From Acrocarpospora phusangensis (GTDB lineage: Bacteria > Actinomycetota > Actinomycetes > Streptosporangiales > Streptosporangiaceae): DNA of 64,000 nucleotides. Location: assembly GCF_016862995.1 (NCBI RefSeq), contig NZ_BOOA01000010.1:1-64000 (forward strand), read 5' to 3'. The position numbers and the translations under genes are program-made. The notes below the pieces were generated by a model. That model ran no database searches. It was not told where the DNA came from and saw only the letters and a program-made list of their open reading frames with translations. Below, piece by piece: positions 1-9,200 of the stretch (positions are counted from its first letter, which is position 1; every line of letters begins with the position of its first letter).

Positions 1-2577
1 GGCCATGGGGATCCTGACGTCCTGGTAGGACGTGGTGATCACGGGGTGTCCGCCGCCGTCGAGGGTGTAGTCGCCGAACACCTTGGTCGCGCCGCCCAGA
101 CCGAGGTTGAAGTGGCTCTGCTCGCCGCCGGAGGCGCCCTTGATCCGGACCACCAGGTGGGTCTTGCCGGTCAGGTCCACCCCGACGTCGCTGCCGAACC
201 AGCCGCAGTTGTTGTAGCGCAGCTGCAACGCCCCGGAGACGACCGTGCCCGAGCCGCCGCCGTCCAGGAAACAGTTCGCGCCGGTCCACCTGCCCAGGTC
301 GTTGAGGTAGGCCGACGGGTAGGCGGGTGATCCGTCGAAGTTGTCCAGCACCAGGCCGGTGACCGGCGGGGCCGGGTCGGTGGTGACCGTCACGGTGTTG
401 CTCGCCGCCGACCGGTTTCCGGCCGCGTCCCTCGCCTTGACCGTGTACGCGTACGCGGTCGACGCGGTGAGGCCGCTGTCGGTGAACGTCGTACCGGACG
501 GCGAGCCGATCAGGACACCGCCGCGGAACACCTCGTACCCGGTGACCCCGACGTTGTCGGCCGCGCCGCTCCAGGACAGGGACACGCTGGTGCTGGTCTT
601 GCCGGTGCTGGCCAGGGTGGGGGCGGTCGGGGCGGCGCAGTCGCCGGCGCAGCCGGTGGTGGTCGCGGACACGCTCGCCGACGGGCCGGAGGCGTTGCCC
701 GCGTTGTCGACGGCGCGTACCGCGTACACGTAGGTGCTGCCGGCGGTCCGGCCGGTGTCGGTGTACGACGTGCCGGTCACCGGCGTCGGGGTGATCTTCG
801 TTCCGTCCCGGTAGACGTCGTAGCCGCGCAGCCCGCTGCCGCCGGTGTCGGTCGCCGCCGACCAGGACAGCGCGACACTGGTGTCGGTGACCCCGGTGAC
901 CGCCAGCCCGGTGGGCGTGGAGGGCGCGGCGCAGTCGCCGGCGCAGGTGCCGGAGGTGGAGAGCGGGCCGAGGTTCACCCAGCCGTCGGTGGCCTGGTTG
1001 GCGTTGGCGAACGACAGCGGGTACGGCGGGCGGTGCTGGTCGATCACCCAGTCGGTCAGCCGGGACGCCGCGGGGCGGGCGCGCAGCACGGCCGGGGTGA
1101 CCGCCTCAAGCGGGTTGCGTACCTTCAGGACCAGGCTGTAGTCGCCCGCCGGAACCCCCGCGGTGCTGAGGTTCGCGCTGAAGTTCACCGGCCGCCCGAA
1201 GTCGATCCTGGTGGGGTTGCCGGAGACGTTCCAGTCGGGGAAGGCGCGGATCTGCAGCGGCTGCACGCCCCGCAGATCCCAGTCGGTGTCCCAGGTCTTC
1301 ACCACGGCGCCGGCGCTGTTCTTCAGGCCGAGGACCACGGTCCACGGGTAGTAGAACGGGGCCACGCCGTCGTTCTGCACGGTCACGCCGACCTGGAAGG
1401 AACCGGACACGGACGGGTTGAAGTTGGCCTGCGGAATGTGCAGGTTGTAGCCCATCTTCCGGACCCCGGCCGCCACCTTCGGATCGGTGGCGCTGTAGCC
1501 GCCCGCGCCCGTCTGGTTGATCATCCAGGTGATGTGGGTGAGCTCGGTGGCGGCCAGCACGTCGTCGACCTGGTTGCCGCCGCCCGGCCAGTTCGTGTAC
1601 AGGCTGCCCTGGATCTCCGGCCGGGCCTCGCCGCCGATCGACTGCGTGGTCCACCGGTTCTCCAGGTTCCGGTTGAGCAGCAGCTGCGTGAAGGCGTCGT
1701 CCCAGCCGCCCATCGACTGCGGCAGCGTCATGCTCTTCAGCTGGCCGCCCCGCCACTCCCGGTACGGCCAGGAGTCGTCGTGGAACCCGATGCCCGGCGA
1801 GTCGGCCCCGGCCAGCGGGTAGCGCACCTCCAGCTGGATGTTGTCGAAGGCCGCGTCGTAGGCGTGGATGAGCGTGGTGATGGTGGCGTCGGTGGGCATC
1901 AGGTCGGGATAGCCGTCGGCCGGGTCCCGGTCGTACGGCCAGGTGTGCCACTCGCCCCAGAGCCCGACCAGGCCCAGCGACATGAAGCCGAGGCGGGGGT
2001 CGGCGGTGCCGCCGGGGCCGGCGTGGTCGTACCGGGCGGCGAAGGCGTTGATGAAGGAGACGAAGGCGGCGATCACGTCGGGATCGTCGTAGTCGGGGCT
2101 GACCGTGCCCCACTGGCCGTTGCCGCGCAGCGCCATCTTGCCGGTCAGGCAGGGCGGGATGCCGTTGCCGGGGTGCGTGCCGCTGCCGCCGGGGTACTCG
2201 ACGTAGAACCGGAAGGCCATCTGGCGGCCCCACACGGCGGCCTCGTCCAGGGCCTTCTCGAAGACGCTCCAGTCGAAGACGGAGCAGCTGGCGGGGTCCT
2301 TCATCACCTCGTTGAGCGCGAAGTAGCTCCACATCACGCCGCCGGGGTACTTGCTCGTGTAGTTGTCGCCGGGGAACAGGTAGGGGGCGAAGCCTTTGAG
2401 CGGCTGGCCGACCGGGGTGTCCGCGTACGCGTAGGTGTGCGTGGTTCCGGGGGCCGGGCCGGGGCCGGCGGGCGGCCGGGGCGGCGGGCCCGCGGCGGCG
2501 GTCGCGGGGGTGACGGGGGTCACGGCGAGGATCGCCGCGGTGAGCATGAGCAGGAGTGTCGAGAGTCTTCGTCTCAT
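1..2577 (-). CDS. Secreted DUF4874/DUF4832-type glycosidase-like protein with FN3 repeats (C-terminus cut by window edge)
   Basis: The reading frame is open from an ATG at 2577 to base 1, so the C-terminus lies outside the window (859 codons seen). Residues 1-28 form a signal peptide ending in an ATAAA-type site, followed by a Pro-rich linker. Residues about 40-300 resemble the TIM-barrel-like DUF4874 module, with the motif GLWGEWHTWPYD, whose Glu is a plausible acid. A DUF4832 beta-sandwich follows to about 540. Two fibronectin type III repeats sit at about 547-640 and 646-735, and a galactose-binding-like beta domain starts near 740. The protein is probably extracellular and acts on a polysaccharide, but no substrate is known for the family. 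It is divergent from, and clearly paralogous to, the gene at 2818. Confidence 0.8.
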   Translation of the reverse strand, partial: MRRRLSTLLLMLTAAILAVTPVTPATAAAGPPPRPPAGPGPAPGTTHTYAYADTPVGQPLKGFAPYLFPGDNYTSKYPGGVMWSYFALNEVMKDPASCSVFDWSVFEKALDEAAVWGRQMAFRFYVEYPGGSGTHPGNGIPPCLTGKMALRGNGQWGTVSPDYDDPDVIAAFVSFINAFAARYDHAGPGGTADPRLGFMSLGLVGLWGEWHTWPYDRDPADGYPDLMPTDATITTLIHAYDAAFDNIQLEVRYPLAGADSPGIGFHDDSWPYREWRGGQLKSMTLPQSMGGWDDAFTQLLLNRNLENRWTTQSIGGEARPEIQGSLYTNWPGGGNQVDDVLAATELTHITWMINQTGAGGYSATDPKVAAGVRKMGYNLHIPQANFNPSVSGSFQVGVTVQNDGVAPFYYPWTVVLGLKNSAGAVVKTWDTDWDLRGVQPLQIRAFPDWNVSGNPTRIDFGRPVNFSANLSTAGVPAGDYSLVLKVRNPLEAVTPAVLRARPAASRLTDWVIDQHRPPYPLSFANANQATDGWVNLGPLSTSGTCAGDCAAPSTPTGLAVTGVTDTSVALSWSAATDTGGSGLRGYDVYRDGTKITPTPVTGTSYTDTGRTAGSTYVYAVRAVDNAGNASGPSASVSATTTGCAGDCAAPTAPTLASTGKTSTSVSLSWSGAADNVGVTGYEVFRGGVLIGSPSGTTFTDSGLTASTAYAYTVKARDAAGNRSAASNTVTVTTDPAPPVTGLVLDNFDGSPAYPSAYLNDLGRWTGANCFLDGGGSGTVVSGALQLRYNNCGWFGSDVGVDLTGKTHLVVRIKGASGGEQSHFNLGLGGATKVFGDYTLDGGGHPVITTSYQDVRIPMA

Positions 2578-2817
2578 GGATCCCCTCCGGGAAAGAGGCG
2601 CGGGCGTGGGGGCGCCCGGCGATCCACATGACACCAGAACACTTGCCATACCACAAGACTCAACCTTGCGATAAAGCAATCACGTGACGAGTTTGCTTCC
2701 TTTGAACGGACTTATCGGCATAAAACACCCTTCGATATCGCGGCATGACATCTTGCGTTTACTTACGTTCTTCTGCTTTCATGCGCTCGACACCCCCTAA
2801 CTCCAGGAGACGGTCGA
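2578..2817. promoter_or_regulatory. Divergent promoter region between the two DUF4832 genes
   Basis: This is a 240-base, visibly AT-richer intergenic stretch between two divergent genes, so it must carry promoters for both. An imperfect inverted element, TTGCGATAAAGCAA (TTGC/GCAA arms), lies at 2666-2679 and could be an operator. No convincing -35/-10 pair was identified. The ribosome site of the right-hand gene, AGGAG, is at 2803-2807. Confidence 0.4.
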
Positions 2818-4179
2818 ATGACCCGAGCCGTCCGGACCATGCTCGCCATGGCACTCGCCCTCACCGCCGTGACCGCCGCCGCGCCCGCGCCCAGCTGGAC
2901 GCCGCTCGCCTACCGGCAGGCGCCCGCCGACAACCCGCTCAAGGGCTTCATGCCGTACGCCGGCAGCTACCAGACCTTCCCGCACAGCATGGAGTGGTTC
3001 TACCTGCCGCTGCGCGAGGTCATGACCGGCCAGAACACCTTCGACTGGACGCCCTTGGAACGGCGGCTCAACACGATCGCCCGCCGTGGCCACCACGCCG
3101 CGTTCCGCGTCTACCTCGACTATCCGGCCAAACCCACCGGCATCCCGCAGTTCCTCCTCGACCAGGGTCTGGCCACCCACGCGTACCCGGACCACGGCAA
3201 CAACGGCCTCAGCGTCTCCCCCGACTACGGCGACCCCCGCCTGGCCGCCGCCCTCGACCGTTTCATCGCCGCCCTCGGCCGCCGGTACGACGGCGACGAC
3301 CGGATCGGCTTCATCCAGGTCGGCCTGATCGGCTTCTGGGGCGAATGGCACACCTGGCCGTACGACGGCGGCACCCGCCCCGAGAACTGGATGGCGTCGG
3401 ACGCGGCCCAGGCGGCGGTCCTGAACCGCTTCGAGTCGTCCTTCAAACGCACCAGGCTGCTGGTCCGCTACCCGTCCGCGCTCAACAAGGACCTGAACAT
3501 CGGCTACCACGACGACTCGCTGGCCTTCGAGACCCTCCCGCCCACCTCCTGGCACTTCGTCCAGCGCCTGATCGACAACGGCGTCACCGAGAAGTGGCGC
3601 GACCAGCCCGTCGGCGGCGAACTCCGTCCCGAAGTCCAGCCCTGCATCTTCGACGCCCCCGTGAGCTGCCCGCAGTACGAGGACTACGCGGAGTCCGTGG
3701 CCCAGACCCACGCGTCCTTCCTGCTCAACCAGACTCCGTTCGACGGTTCCGGCTTCACCGGCGACGAATGGTTCCGCGCCGTCGCGGGCTCCCGATCCCT
3801 CGGCTACGAACTCACCGTCACCGAGGCGTCCCTGCCGTCCACTCCGGTCCGCGGCCAAGCCAAGATCGCCGTACGGATCGCCAACCGCGGCATCGCGCCC
3901 TTCTACTACGACTGGACCCCCGAACTCGCCGCCGTGGACGCCTCCGGCCGTGTCGTCAGCCGCTGGCCGACGCCCTGGTCGATCACCGGCATCCAGCCGG
4001 ACGCGCCGCCCACCGAACTGACCGCCCACCTCAACCTGAACGGCCTCGGCAGGGGCGACTACGAACTCACCCTGCGCGTCCCGAACCCGCTCCCCCGCGG
4101 CAACGACCTGCGTTTCGCCAACACCGCCCAGGACGTGCACTCGGGGCTGCTGACCCTGGGCACGCTCACGGTGCGCTGA
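2818..4179 (+). CDS. Secreted DUF4832 domain protein
   Basis: 453 residues starting at an ATG ten bases after an AGGAG site. Residues 1-23 look like a signal peptide. Residues about 35-290 form a glycoside-hydrolase-like barrel with GFWGEWHTWPYD, the same motif as the divergent neighbour. The C-terminal third is a DUF4832 beta-sandwich that ends directly at the stop, so the FN3 and binding domains of the neighbour are absent. This is the short, catalytic-core-only paralogue. The two genes probably work on the same extracellular substrate, which cannot be named. The 3' end overlaps the convergent TetR gene by 14 bases. Confidence 0.8.
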   Translation: MTRAVRTMLAMALALTAVTAAAPAPSWTPLAYRQAPADNPLKGFMPYAGSYQTFPHSMEWFYLPLREVMTGQNTFDWTPLERRLNTIARRGHHAAFRVYLDYPAKPTGIPQFLLDQGLATHAYPDHGNNGLSVSPDYGDPRLAAALDRFIAALGRRYDGDDRIGFIQVGLIGFWGEWHTWPYDGGTRPENWMASDAAQAAVLNRFESSFKRTRLLVRYPSALNKDLNIGYHDDSLAFETLPPTSWHFVQRLIDNGVTEKWRDQPVGGELRPEVQPCIFDAPVSCPQYEDYAESVAQTHASFLLNQTPFDGSGFTGDEWFRAVAGSRSLGYELTVTEASLPSTPVRGQAKIAVRIANRGIAPFYYDWTPELAAVDASGRVVSRWPTPWSITGIQPDAPPTELTAHLNLNGLGRGDYELTLRVPNPLPRGNDLRFANTAQDVHSGLLTLGTLTVR

Positions 4180-4837
4180 GGCGACTGGCGGCGCCGTCCA
4201 GGACCAGTGCGAGCTTCTTGCGGAACCAGTCGTACGGTTCGCCGTCGATGGCCTGCCGTACCACGGCGGCGAAGGCGGCGTCCGGCTCGGCGGGTCCGGC
4301 CTCCCAGGACGCGCGCATCAGGTCCCGGGCGGTCAGCCCGTCCTCGTCCCTGACCCGGACGAGGCGCTCGCCCGCCGCGTACACGTCGGCGGCCAGGTCC
4401 ACGAAGGTGTCGACGACGAGCACCGCGTCATCGCCCTCGAACCCGAACCGGGTGAGGGCGTGCGCGGTGCCGTAGAAGACCCGGGTCACGCTCGGCGGCG
4501 TACGCGGCAGGTCGCGAATGGCCTCCGCCATGCCGGGGTGGGCGGCGAACAGCCCCCAGACGACGTCGGCCGTCTCCTCCAGGTAGGCCCGCCAGTCCGC
4601 GCCTGGCCCCGGCCAGCACGCCCGCTGCACGGCCAGGTCCATGGCCGCGACGACCAGTTCGTCCCTGCCGGACACCCGCCGGTAGAGCGAGGAGTGCCGC
4701 ACCCCCAGCCGCGCGGCCACCGACACCATGGTCAGGTCACGGAAGCCCACCGCCAGCGCGGCCTCGGCGATGTCGTCAAGGCTGAAACTCGGCCGGCGTC
4801 CCGGGCGCGGCCCCGGCCGGAGGGGCGGCGTGCTCAT
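4166..4837 (-). CDS. TetR/AcrR family transcriptional regulator
   Basis: 223 residues from the ATG at 4837, preceded by AGGGGG; a longer in-frame extension to 4939 has no ribosome site and no family homology. The N-terminus carries a TetR-type helix-turn-helix at about residues 20-65 (the SVAARLGVRHSSLYRRV segment). The remainder is a helical TetR C-terminal ligand domain. Its start lies 62 bases inside the end of the upstream ABC transporter gene on the same strand, so it is the last, translationally coupled gene of the iron-box operon. It may sense an exported or imported ligand of these transporters. Confidence 0.85.
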   Translation of the reverse strand: MSTPPLRPGPRPGRRPSFSLDDIAEAALAVGFRDLTMVSVAARLGVRHSSLYRRVSGRDELVVAAMDLAVQRACWPGPGADWRAYLEETADVVWGLFAAHPGMAEAIRDLPRTPPSVTRVFYGTAHALTRFGFEGDDAVLVVDTFVDLAADVYAAGERLVRVRDEDGLTARDLMRASWEAGPAEPDAAFAAVVRQAIDGEPYDWFRKKLALVLDGAASRLSAP

Positions 4838-6578
4838 ACCCCCTATCTTCCCGCCCCGCCCGCAACCGCCATCCGGCGGCGCGGGCGCGTTTCCGCCAGA
4901 ACGCGGCATATCTGCCATCCGCCGCCAGCAGCCGGTCATGGTCGCCGATCTCCGCCACGCGCCCGCCGTCCAGCACGACGATCTGGTCGGCGGCCCGCAC
5001 GGTGGACAGCCGGTGCGCGATCACGACCAGCGTCCTGTCCGCGGTGAGCGCGCGGAGCGCGGCGGTGACGGCGGCCTCGTTGTCCGCGTCCAGGGCCGCG
5101 GTGGCCTCGTCGAGCAGCACGATGGGCGCGTCCTTGAGGATCGCCCGCGCGATGGAGACGCGCTGCCGCTCGCCTCCGGACAGGGCGGCGCCGCTCTCGC
5201 CGACGCGGGTCGCCCAGCCGTCGGGCAGCCGGGCCACGATCTCATCCACGCGGGCGAGCCCGGCGGCTCGCCTGATCTGCTCGGTGGTCGCGCCGGGGCG
5301 GCCGATCGCGATGTTCTCCTCGATGGTCTGGTCGAAGAGGTAGACGTCCTGGAAGACCAGCGAGACCCGGGACATGAGCTCCTCGGTGCCGAGGTCGCGC
5401 ACGTCGTGGCCGTCCACCAGGACGGCTCCGCCGCCGGCGTCGAAGAAGCGGGCGATCAGCCGGGTGATCGTGGTCTTGCCCGACCCGGAGGGGCCGACCA
5501 GCGCGGTCATCGTGCGCGGCGGCACCGTGAAGGAGACCTCCCGCAGCACGGGTGAGCCGCCGTAGCCGAAGTCCACGCGGTCGAACCGGATGGCGGGCGC
5601 GTCCGGCACGGTCTCCCGCGCCGGCGTCTCCGGCTCCGGCAGCGGCGGGGTGGCGAGGATCTCCGCGAAGCGGGCCAGGTTGTTGCGGCCCATGCGGAGC
5701 GCGCCGCCCAGTTCCGCGGCGAGCATGAGCGGCTCGGTGAACCGGGTGGCCAGGGCGAGCAGCGCGACCAGCACGGCCGGGTCGAGCGATCCGCCGAGCG
5801 CCAGGTACGCGCCGAGCCCGATCAACGCGGTGTACACGGTCTGGACGGCCAGCGCGTTCAGGGCCAGCCCGGGGACGACGGAGGTCACCGACCGCCGCCC
5901 GGCCCCGTGCTGACGCCGCAAGGCCGTCTCCAGCTCCGCGTGGGCCGCGCCCGTCCGGCCGAAGCCGCGCAGCACCGCCTGCGCCTGGGCGAACTCGACG
6001 ACCCTGCCGCCGGCCTCGGCCATGGCCGCGTCCACGGCGTGGTCCACCCGCTCGGTCAGGCCCGCCGTGTAGCGGTAGGTCCCGGCCAGCAGCAGCCCGC
6101 CGGCCGCCAGCGCCAGGCCGAGCCGCCAGTCGAGGAAGAGCGCGGCCACGACCACGGTGACCGGCGTCAGGAAGGCGGTGACCACCGGCTGGAGCAGGTG
6201 CGCGGGCACGCCCATGACCGCGCGCACGCCCTGCACGACCAACCGGCCGATCCGCCCCACCCGGTCGGCCTCGAACCAGCCGAGCGGCAGCGCGGACAGG
6301 TGGTCGCCCAGCTGGTGGTAGAGGCTGCGGGACAGGTCGAGCCCCAGTGAGAACCCCTGCACGGCCTGCCGGTACTGCAGGACCGCGCACGCCGCGGCCG
6401 CCGCCGCCAGCGCGCCGAGCCACGGCCAGGCCGCCGCGGAATCGCCGGCGAACAGCGCCCGCAGCACCGGCACCAGCAGCACGAACGCGAGCCCCTGCGC
6501 CACGGCGAAGGCCGCGAGCGTCACCAGGTAGCCGCGCACCCTGGCCTGCCCGGCCACCGCCGTCAGCTGTCCGATCAT
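4776..6578 (-). CDS. ABC half-transporter, IrtB-like (permease-ATPase fusion)
   Basis: 600 residues. The ATG at 6578 overlaps the preceding stop as ATGA and follows GGAGGAGG; upstream codons of the same open frame are not part of the gene. An exporter-type six-helix membrane domain covers residues about 15-300, and the ATPase follows: Walker A GPSGSGKT near 359, signature LSGGERQRVS near 464, Walker B IVLLDEATA and an H-loop IAHRLST. It is type IV exporter-fold, as in mycobacterial IrtB, which with IrtA imports ferric siderophores despite the exporter fold. It is probably the heterodimer partner of the next gene upstream. An Ala/Arg-rich tail of about 45 residues follows the ATPase and overlaps the TetR start. 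Confidence 0.88.
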   Translation of the reverse strand: MIGQLTAVAGQARVRGYLVTLAAFAVAQGLAFVLLVPVLRALFAGDSAAAWPWLGALAAAAAACAVLQYRQAVQGFSLGLDLSRSLYHQLGDHLSALPLGWFEADRVGRIGRLVVQGVRAVMGVPAHLLQPVVTAFLTPVTVVVAALFLDWRLGLALAAGGLLLAGTYRYTAGLTERVDHAVDAAMAEAGGRVVEFAQAQAVLRGFGRTGAAHAELETALRRQHGAGRRSVTSVVPGLALNALAVQTVYTALIGLGAYLALGGSLDPAVLVALLALATRFTEPLMLAAELGGALRMGRNNLARFAEILATPPLPEPETPARETVPDAPAIRFDRVDFGYGGSPVLREVSFTVPPRTMTALVGPSGSGKTTITRLIARFFDAGGGAVLVDGHDVRDLGTEELMSRVSLVFQDVYLFDQTIEENIAIGRPGATTEQIRRAAGLARVDEIVARLPDGWATRVGESGAALSGGERQRVSIARAILKDAPIVLLDEATAALDADNEAAVTAALRALTADRTLVVIAHRLSTVRAADQIVVLDGGRVAEIGDHDRLLAADGRYAAFWRKRARAAGWRLRAGREDRGYEHAAPPAGAAPGTPAEFQP

Positions 6579-8269
6579 CGTGCCTCCTCCAGCGCCGCCG
6601 ACCGCTCCCAGAGCCGCCGGTACATCCCCGTCTCGGCCATCAGCTCGGCGTGCGTGCCGCGCTGCGCCACCCGTCCCCGGTCCAGGACGACGATCTGGTC
6701 GGCGTCCACCACCGTGTCCAGCCGGTGCGCGACGACCAGGACCGTACGCCCCTCGGCCAGGGTGGAGAGCGCGTCCTGGATGGCCGCCTCCGACTCCGGG
6801 TCGGCGAACGCGGTGGCCTCGTCGAGCACCAGGACCGGCCGGCCGGCCAGCAGCGCCCTGGCGATGCTGACCCGCTGCGCCTCGCCGCCGGACAGGCCGC
6901 CCGCCTCGGCCGCGTACCCGCCGGGCGACGCGAGGATGCGCTCGTGGATCTGGGCGGCCCCGGCGGCGGCGTGGATCTCGGCGTCGGTGGCGCCGGGACG
7001 GCCGAGCGCGATGTTGTCCCGGATGCTCATGCGCAGGAGCCGGACGTCCTGGAAGACCGTGGCCACCAGCTCGCCGGGCGGCAGGTCGCGCACGTCGGCG
7101 CCGCCGATGCGGACGGCCCCGGCGGTGGGGTCCCAGTAGCGGGGCAGCAGCCGGGCCAAGGTCGACTTGCCCGATCCGGAGGGTCCCACCAGGGCGGTCA
7201 CCGTCCCCGGCCGCAGCGTCAGGCTGATGTCGCTGAGGACGTCGCGCGCGCCGTCGTAGGAGAAGGAGACCCGGTCGAACTCCACGAGATGCCCGTCCGG
7301 CGCGGCCGTCTCCCGCGCGGCGGGCAGTTCCGGCGCGGCGAGCACGCCCGACACCCGGGCCGCCGCCTCGCGGGCCTCCTGCAGCGCGCCCATGCCGAAG
7401 CCGAGGGTGAGGAGCGGCTGGCCGAGACCCAGCCCCAGCAGGGTGAAGGGCAGCACGTCGACCGGGTCGAGCGAGCCGGCCGACACCAGCGCCGTCCCGG
7501 TGGTCAGCACCACGAGCAGGACGGTCACCGGCATGATCGTGCTCTGCACGGCCGCCTCGATCCGGATCATGGGAGCCACCCAGCTCCGGAACCGGTCGGA
7601 GAAGTCGTCCGCGGCCCGCGCGAAGCGCTCGTGGGCCCGCCGGCTCTGGCCGAAGGTCTTCACCACGGCGATCCCGTTCACGAACTCCACCGCCGTGCTG
7701 TTGATCCGCTCGGTGGCCTCGTTCATCTCGCCGAGCCTGGCCTGGTAGCCGCGCATCATCAGCGTGTACGCCGTGAGGTACACCGGCAGGGTGGCGACCG
7801 TCGCCAGCGCCATCCGCCAGTCCACCCAGAACAGGTAGGCCACCGACGCCAGCGGCGCCACCGCGGCGGAGGTCAGGTCGAGCACGGCGTGGCCGACCAG
7901 ATGGTGCAGGCTGTGCACATCGTCCTGCACCGCCTTCTTGACCTCGCCGGAGCCGCGGGCCGTGAACCAGCCCAGCGGCACCGCCCCCAGCTTGGCCACG
8001 ATCCGCCGGCGCAGCCGCAGCTGAAGCCCGACGTCGGCCAGGTGCGTCACCGTGACCGCCGTCCCCGCGGCGAGGGTGCGCACCAGCAGGCCCGCGACGG
8101 CGACGCCCACGATCGTCCAGATCCGGCCCGGGTCGGCCTCGCCGAGCAGCTCCCCGGCCAGCTCCGCGACCATCACGTACGGCACCAGCCCCGCCACCGA
8201 GGCGACCACCTGCAGCCCGCCCGCCACCCACAGCCGCGCCCGCACCGGAGCGAGCAGCTCCCCCAGCAT
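6575..8269 (-). CDS. ABC half-transporter, IrtA-like (permease-ATPase fusion)
   Basis: 564 residues. The ATG at 8269 shares its A with the TGA of the siderophore-interacting protein (TGATG), so the two are translationally coupled. It has a membrane domain at about 10-310 and an ATPase with Walker A GPSGSGKS near 362, signature LSGGEAQRVS near 458, Walker B VLVLDEATA near 478 and H-loop AHRLDT near 515. Unlike mycobacterial IrtA, it has no fused siderophore-interacting domain; that domain is the separate upstream gene. With its downstream partner it likely forms a heterodimeric iron-siderophore transporter in the plasma membrane. A siderophore exporter role cannot be excluded. Confidence 0.88.
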   Translation of the reverse strand: MLGELLAPVRARLWVAGGLQVVASVAGLVPYVMVAELAGELLGEADPGRIWTIVGVAVAGLLVRTLAAGTAVTVTHLADVGLQLRLRRRIVAKLGAVPLGWFTARGSGEVKKAVQDDVHSLHHLVGHAVLDLTSAAVAPLASVAYLFWVDWRMALATVATLPVYLTAYTLMMRGYQARLGEMNEATERINSTAVEFVNGIAVVKTFGQSRRAHERFARAADDFSDRFRSWVAPMIRIEAAVQSTIMPVTVLLVVLTTGTALVSAGSLDPVDVLPFTLLGLGLGQPLLTLGFGMGALQEAREAAARVSGVLAAPELPAARETAAPDGHLVEFDRVSFSYDGARDVLSDISLTLRPGTVTALVGPSGSGKSTLARLLPRYWDPTAGAVRIGGADVRDLPPGELVATVFQDVRLLRMSIRDNIALGRPGATDAEIHAAAGAAQIHERILASPGGYAAEAGGLSGGEAQRVSIARALLAGRPVLVLDEATAFADPESEAAIQDALSTLAEGRTVLVVAHRLDTVVDADQIVVLDRGRVAQRGTHAELMAETGMYRRLWERSAALEEAR

Positions 8270-8973
8270 CACAGGCCCCTCTTCCCGTCGGCCCAGTACG
8301 GCTTGGTCACCACGTCCCGGCGCCGCATCCCGACCCGTTCCGCGCAGAGCAGGCCGCGCACCGCCTGGATGGTCCGCGCGTGCCCCGCCAGGTACGCGAC
8401 GTCCGGCCGTTCGCCCTCCATCTCCGCGACCCAGCCGACCAGCGCCTCCCCCGGCCGGTCCCGCGCGGCGACCACGTGCAGCCGCGGCACCAGTTCCCGC
8501 GCCGCCGCCACGTCGGCCGGCGGCACCTCCACCGCTCCGACGGCCCGTGCTCCCGTTCCGAGCCCGGCCGTCAGGGCCTCGAACAGTCCCAGCGCGCTGG
8601 CGTCTCCCGCCATGAAGTGCGAGGTCCCCTTGCGTAGCCACGGTTTCGTTCCCGGCCCGAGCACCAGGACCTCGTCCCCGGGCGTGAGCCCGCGTGCCCA
8701 GGTGCTGCCCGGACCGCCTCCGTGCAGTTGGAAGAGCACCTCGATCCATCCGGCGTCGTCGTCGAACGCGGCCGTCGTGTAGTGGCGCAGGTCCCGCCGT
8801 CCCACCCGGAACTCGATCTCGCAGCCGGGCAGCCAGTTGCGGCCCTTGAGGTCCTCGCCTTCGAACCGGACCCGTACCAGCCCGGGGGAGATCGCCGCCA
8901 CGGTGGCGGCCACCGCGCGCCGTCCCATCCACCGGGTCATCGGGTCGGCTATCAGGGCGGGCACGGTGGGCAT
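8269..8973 (-). CDS. Siderophore-interacting protein (FAD-dependent ferric-siderophore reductase)
   Basis: 234 residues. The N-terminal half is an FAD-binding beta-barrel with the RHYTTAAF motif near residue 62 that corresponds to the R-x-Y-T flavin loop of the SIP/ViuB family, plus a typical LHGGGPGSTWA phosphate-contact segment. The C-terminal half is the NAD(P)H-binding SIP domain. The expected role is cytosolic reduction of Fe(III)-siderophore after import, which releases Fe(II). It is the first gene of a four-gene operon (SIP, two ABC half-transporters, TetR). An iron box lies 24 bases upstream of its start, so transcription should be repressed when iron is plentiful. Confidence 0.88.
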   Translation of the reverse strand: MPTVPALIADPMTRWMGRRAVAATVAAISPGLVRVRFEGEDLKGRNWLPGCEIEFRVGRRDLRHYTTAAFDDDAGWIEVLFQLHGGGPGSTWARGLTPGDEVLVLGPGTKPWLRKGTSHFMAGDASALGLFEALTAGLGTGARAVGAVEVPPADVAAARELVPRLHVVAARDRPGEALVGWVAEMEGERPDVAYLAGHARTIQAVRGLLCAERVGMRRRDVVTKPYWADGKRGL

Positions 8974-8996
8974 GAAGCACTCCTCGTCACGATTAA

Positions 8997-9015
8997 TTAG
9001 GTAAGGCTTACCTAT
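8997..9015. promoter_or_regulatory. IdeR/DmdR1 (DtxR-family) iron box
   Basis: The sequence TTAGGTAAGGCTTACCTAT is a 19-base near-palindrome (8 of 9 arm positions pair) matching the known actinobacterial iron-box consensus TTAGGTTAGGCTAACCTAA at nearly all positions. It sits 24-42 bases upstream of the siderophore-interacting protein start, overlapping the expected promoter. This predicts iron-dependent repression of the SIP-ABC-ABC-TetR operon. Confidence 0.88.
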
Positions 9016-9200
9016 ACGCGACAGATTGTCGCAATCGAGTCCGGTGCGTCAAGAGATCGGCGAACAGGCGTCACATATGCCCGGAATGTGTTAGATCGCG
9101 ACCAAAGTCCTTCCCGGATGGGTCATCCAGCCCTGCCACGCGCGGGCGGGTGGCGGAAACGTCGGCGGCGGAACCCGCTCCCCACATCTGGAGACGCACC

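Noticed and set aside
6579-8231. N-terminal extension of the IrtB-like gene to 8231
   Set aside because: The extension is out of frame with the real IrtA-like gene and is low complexity; the ATGA-overlapping ATG at 6578 with GGAGGAGG is the proper start.
6347-8782. Long plus-strand open frame opposite the ABC transporters
   Set aside because: Low-complexity Arg/Ala/His composition and no motifs; explained by the two ABC genes on the other strand.
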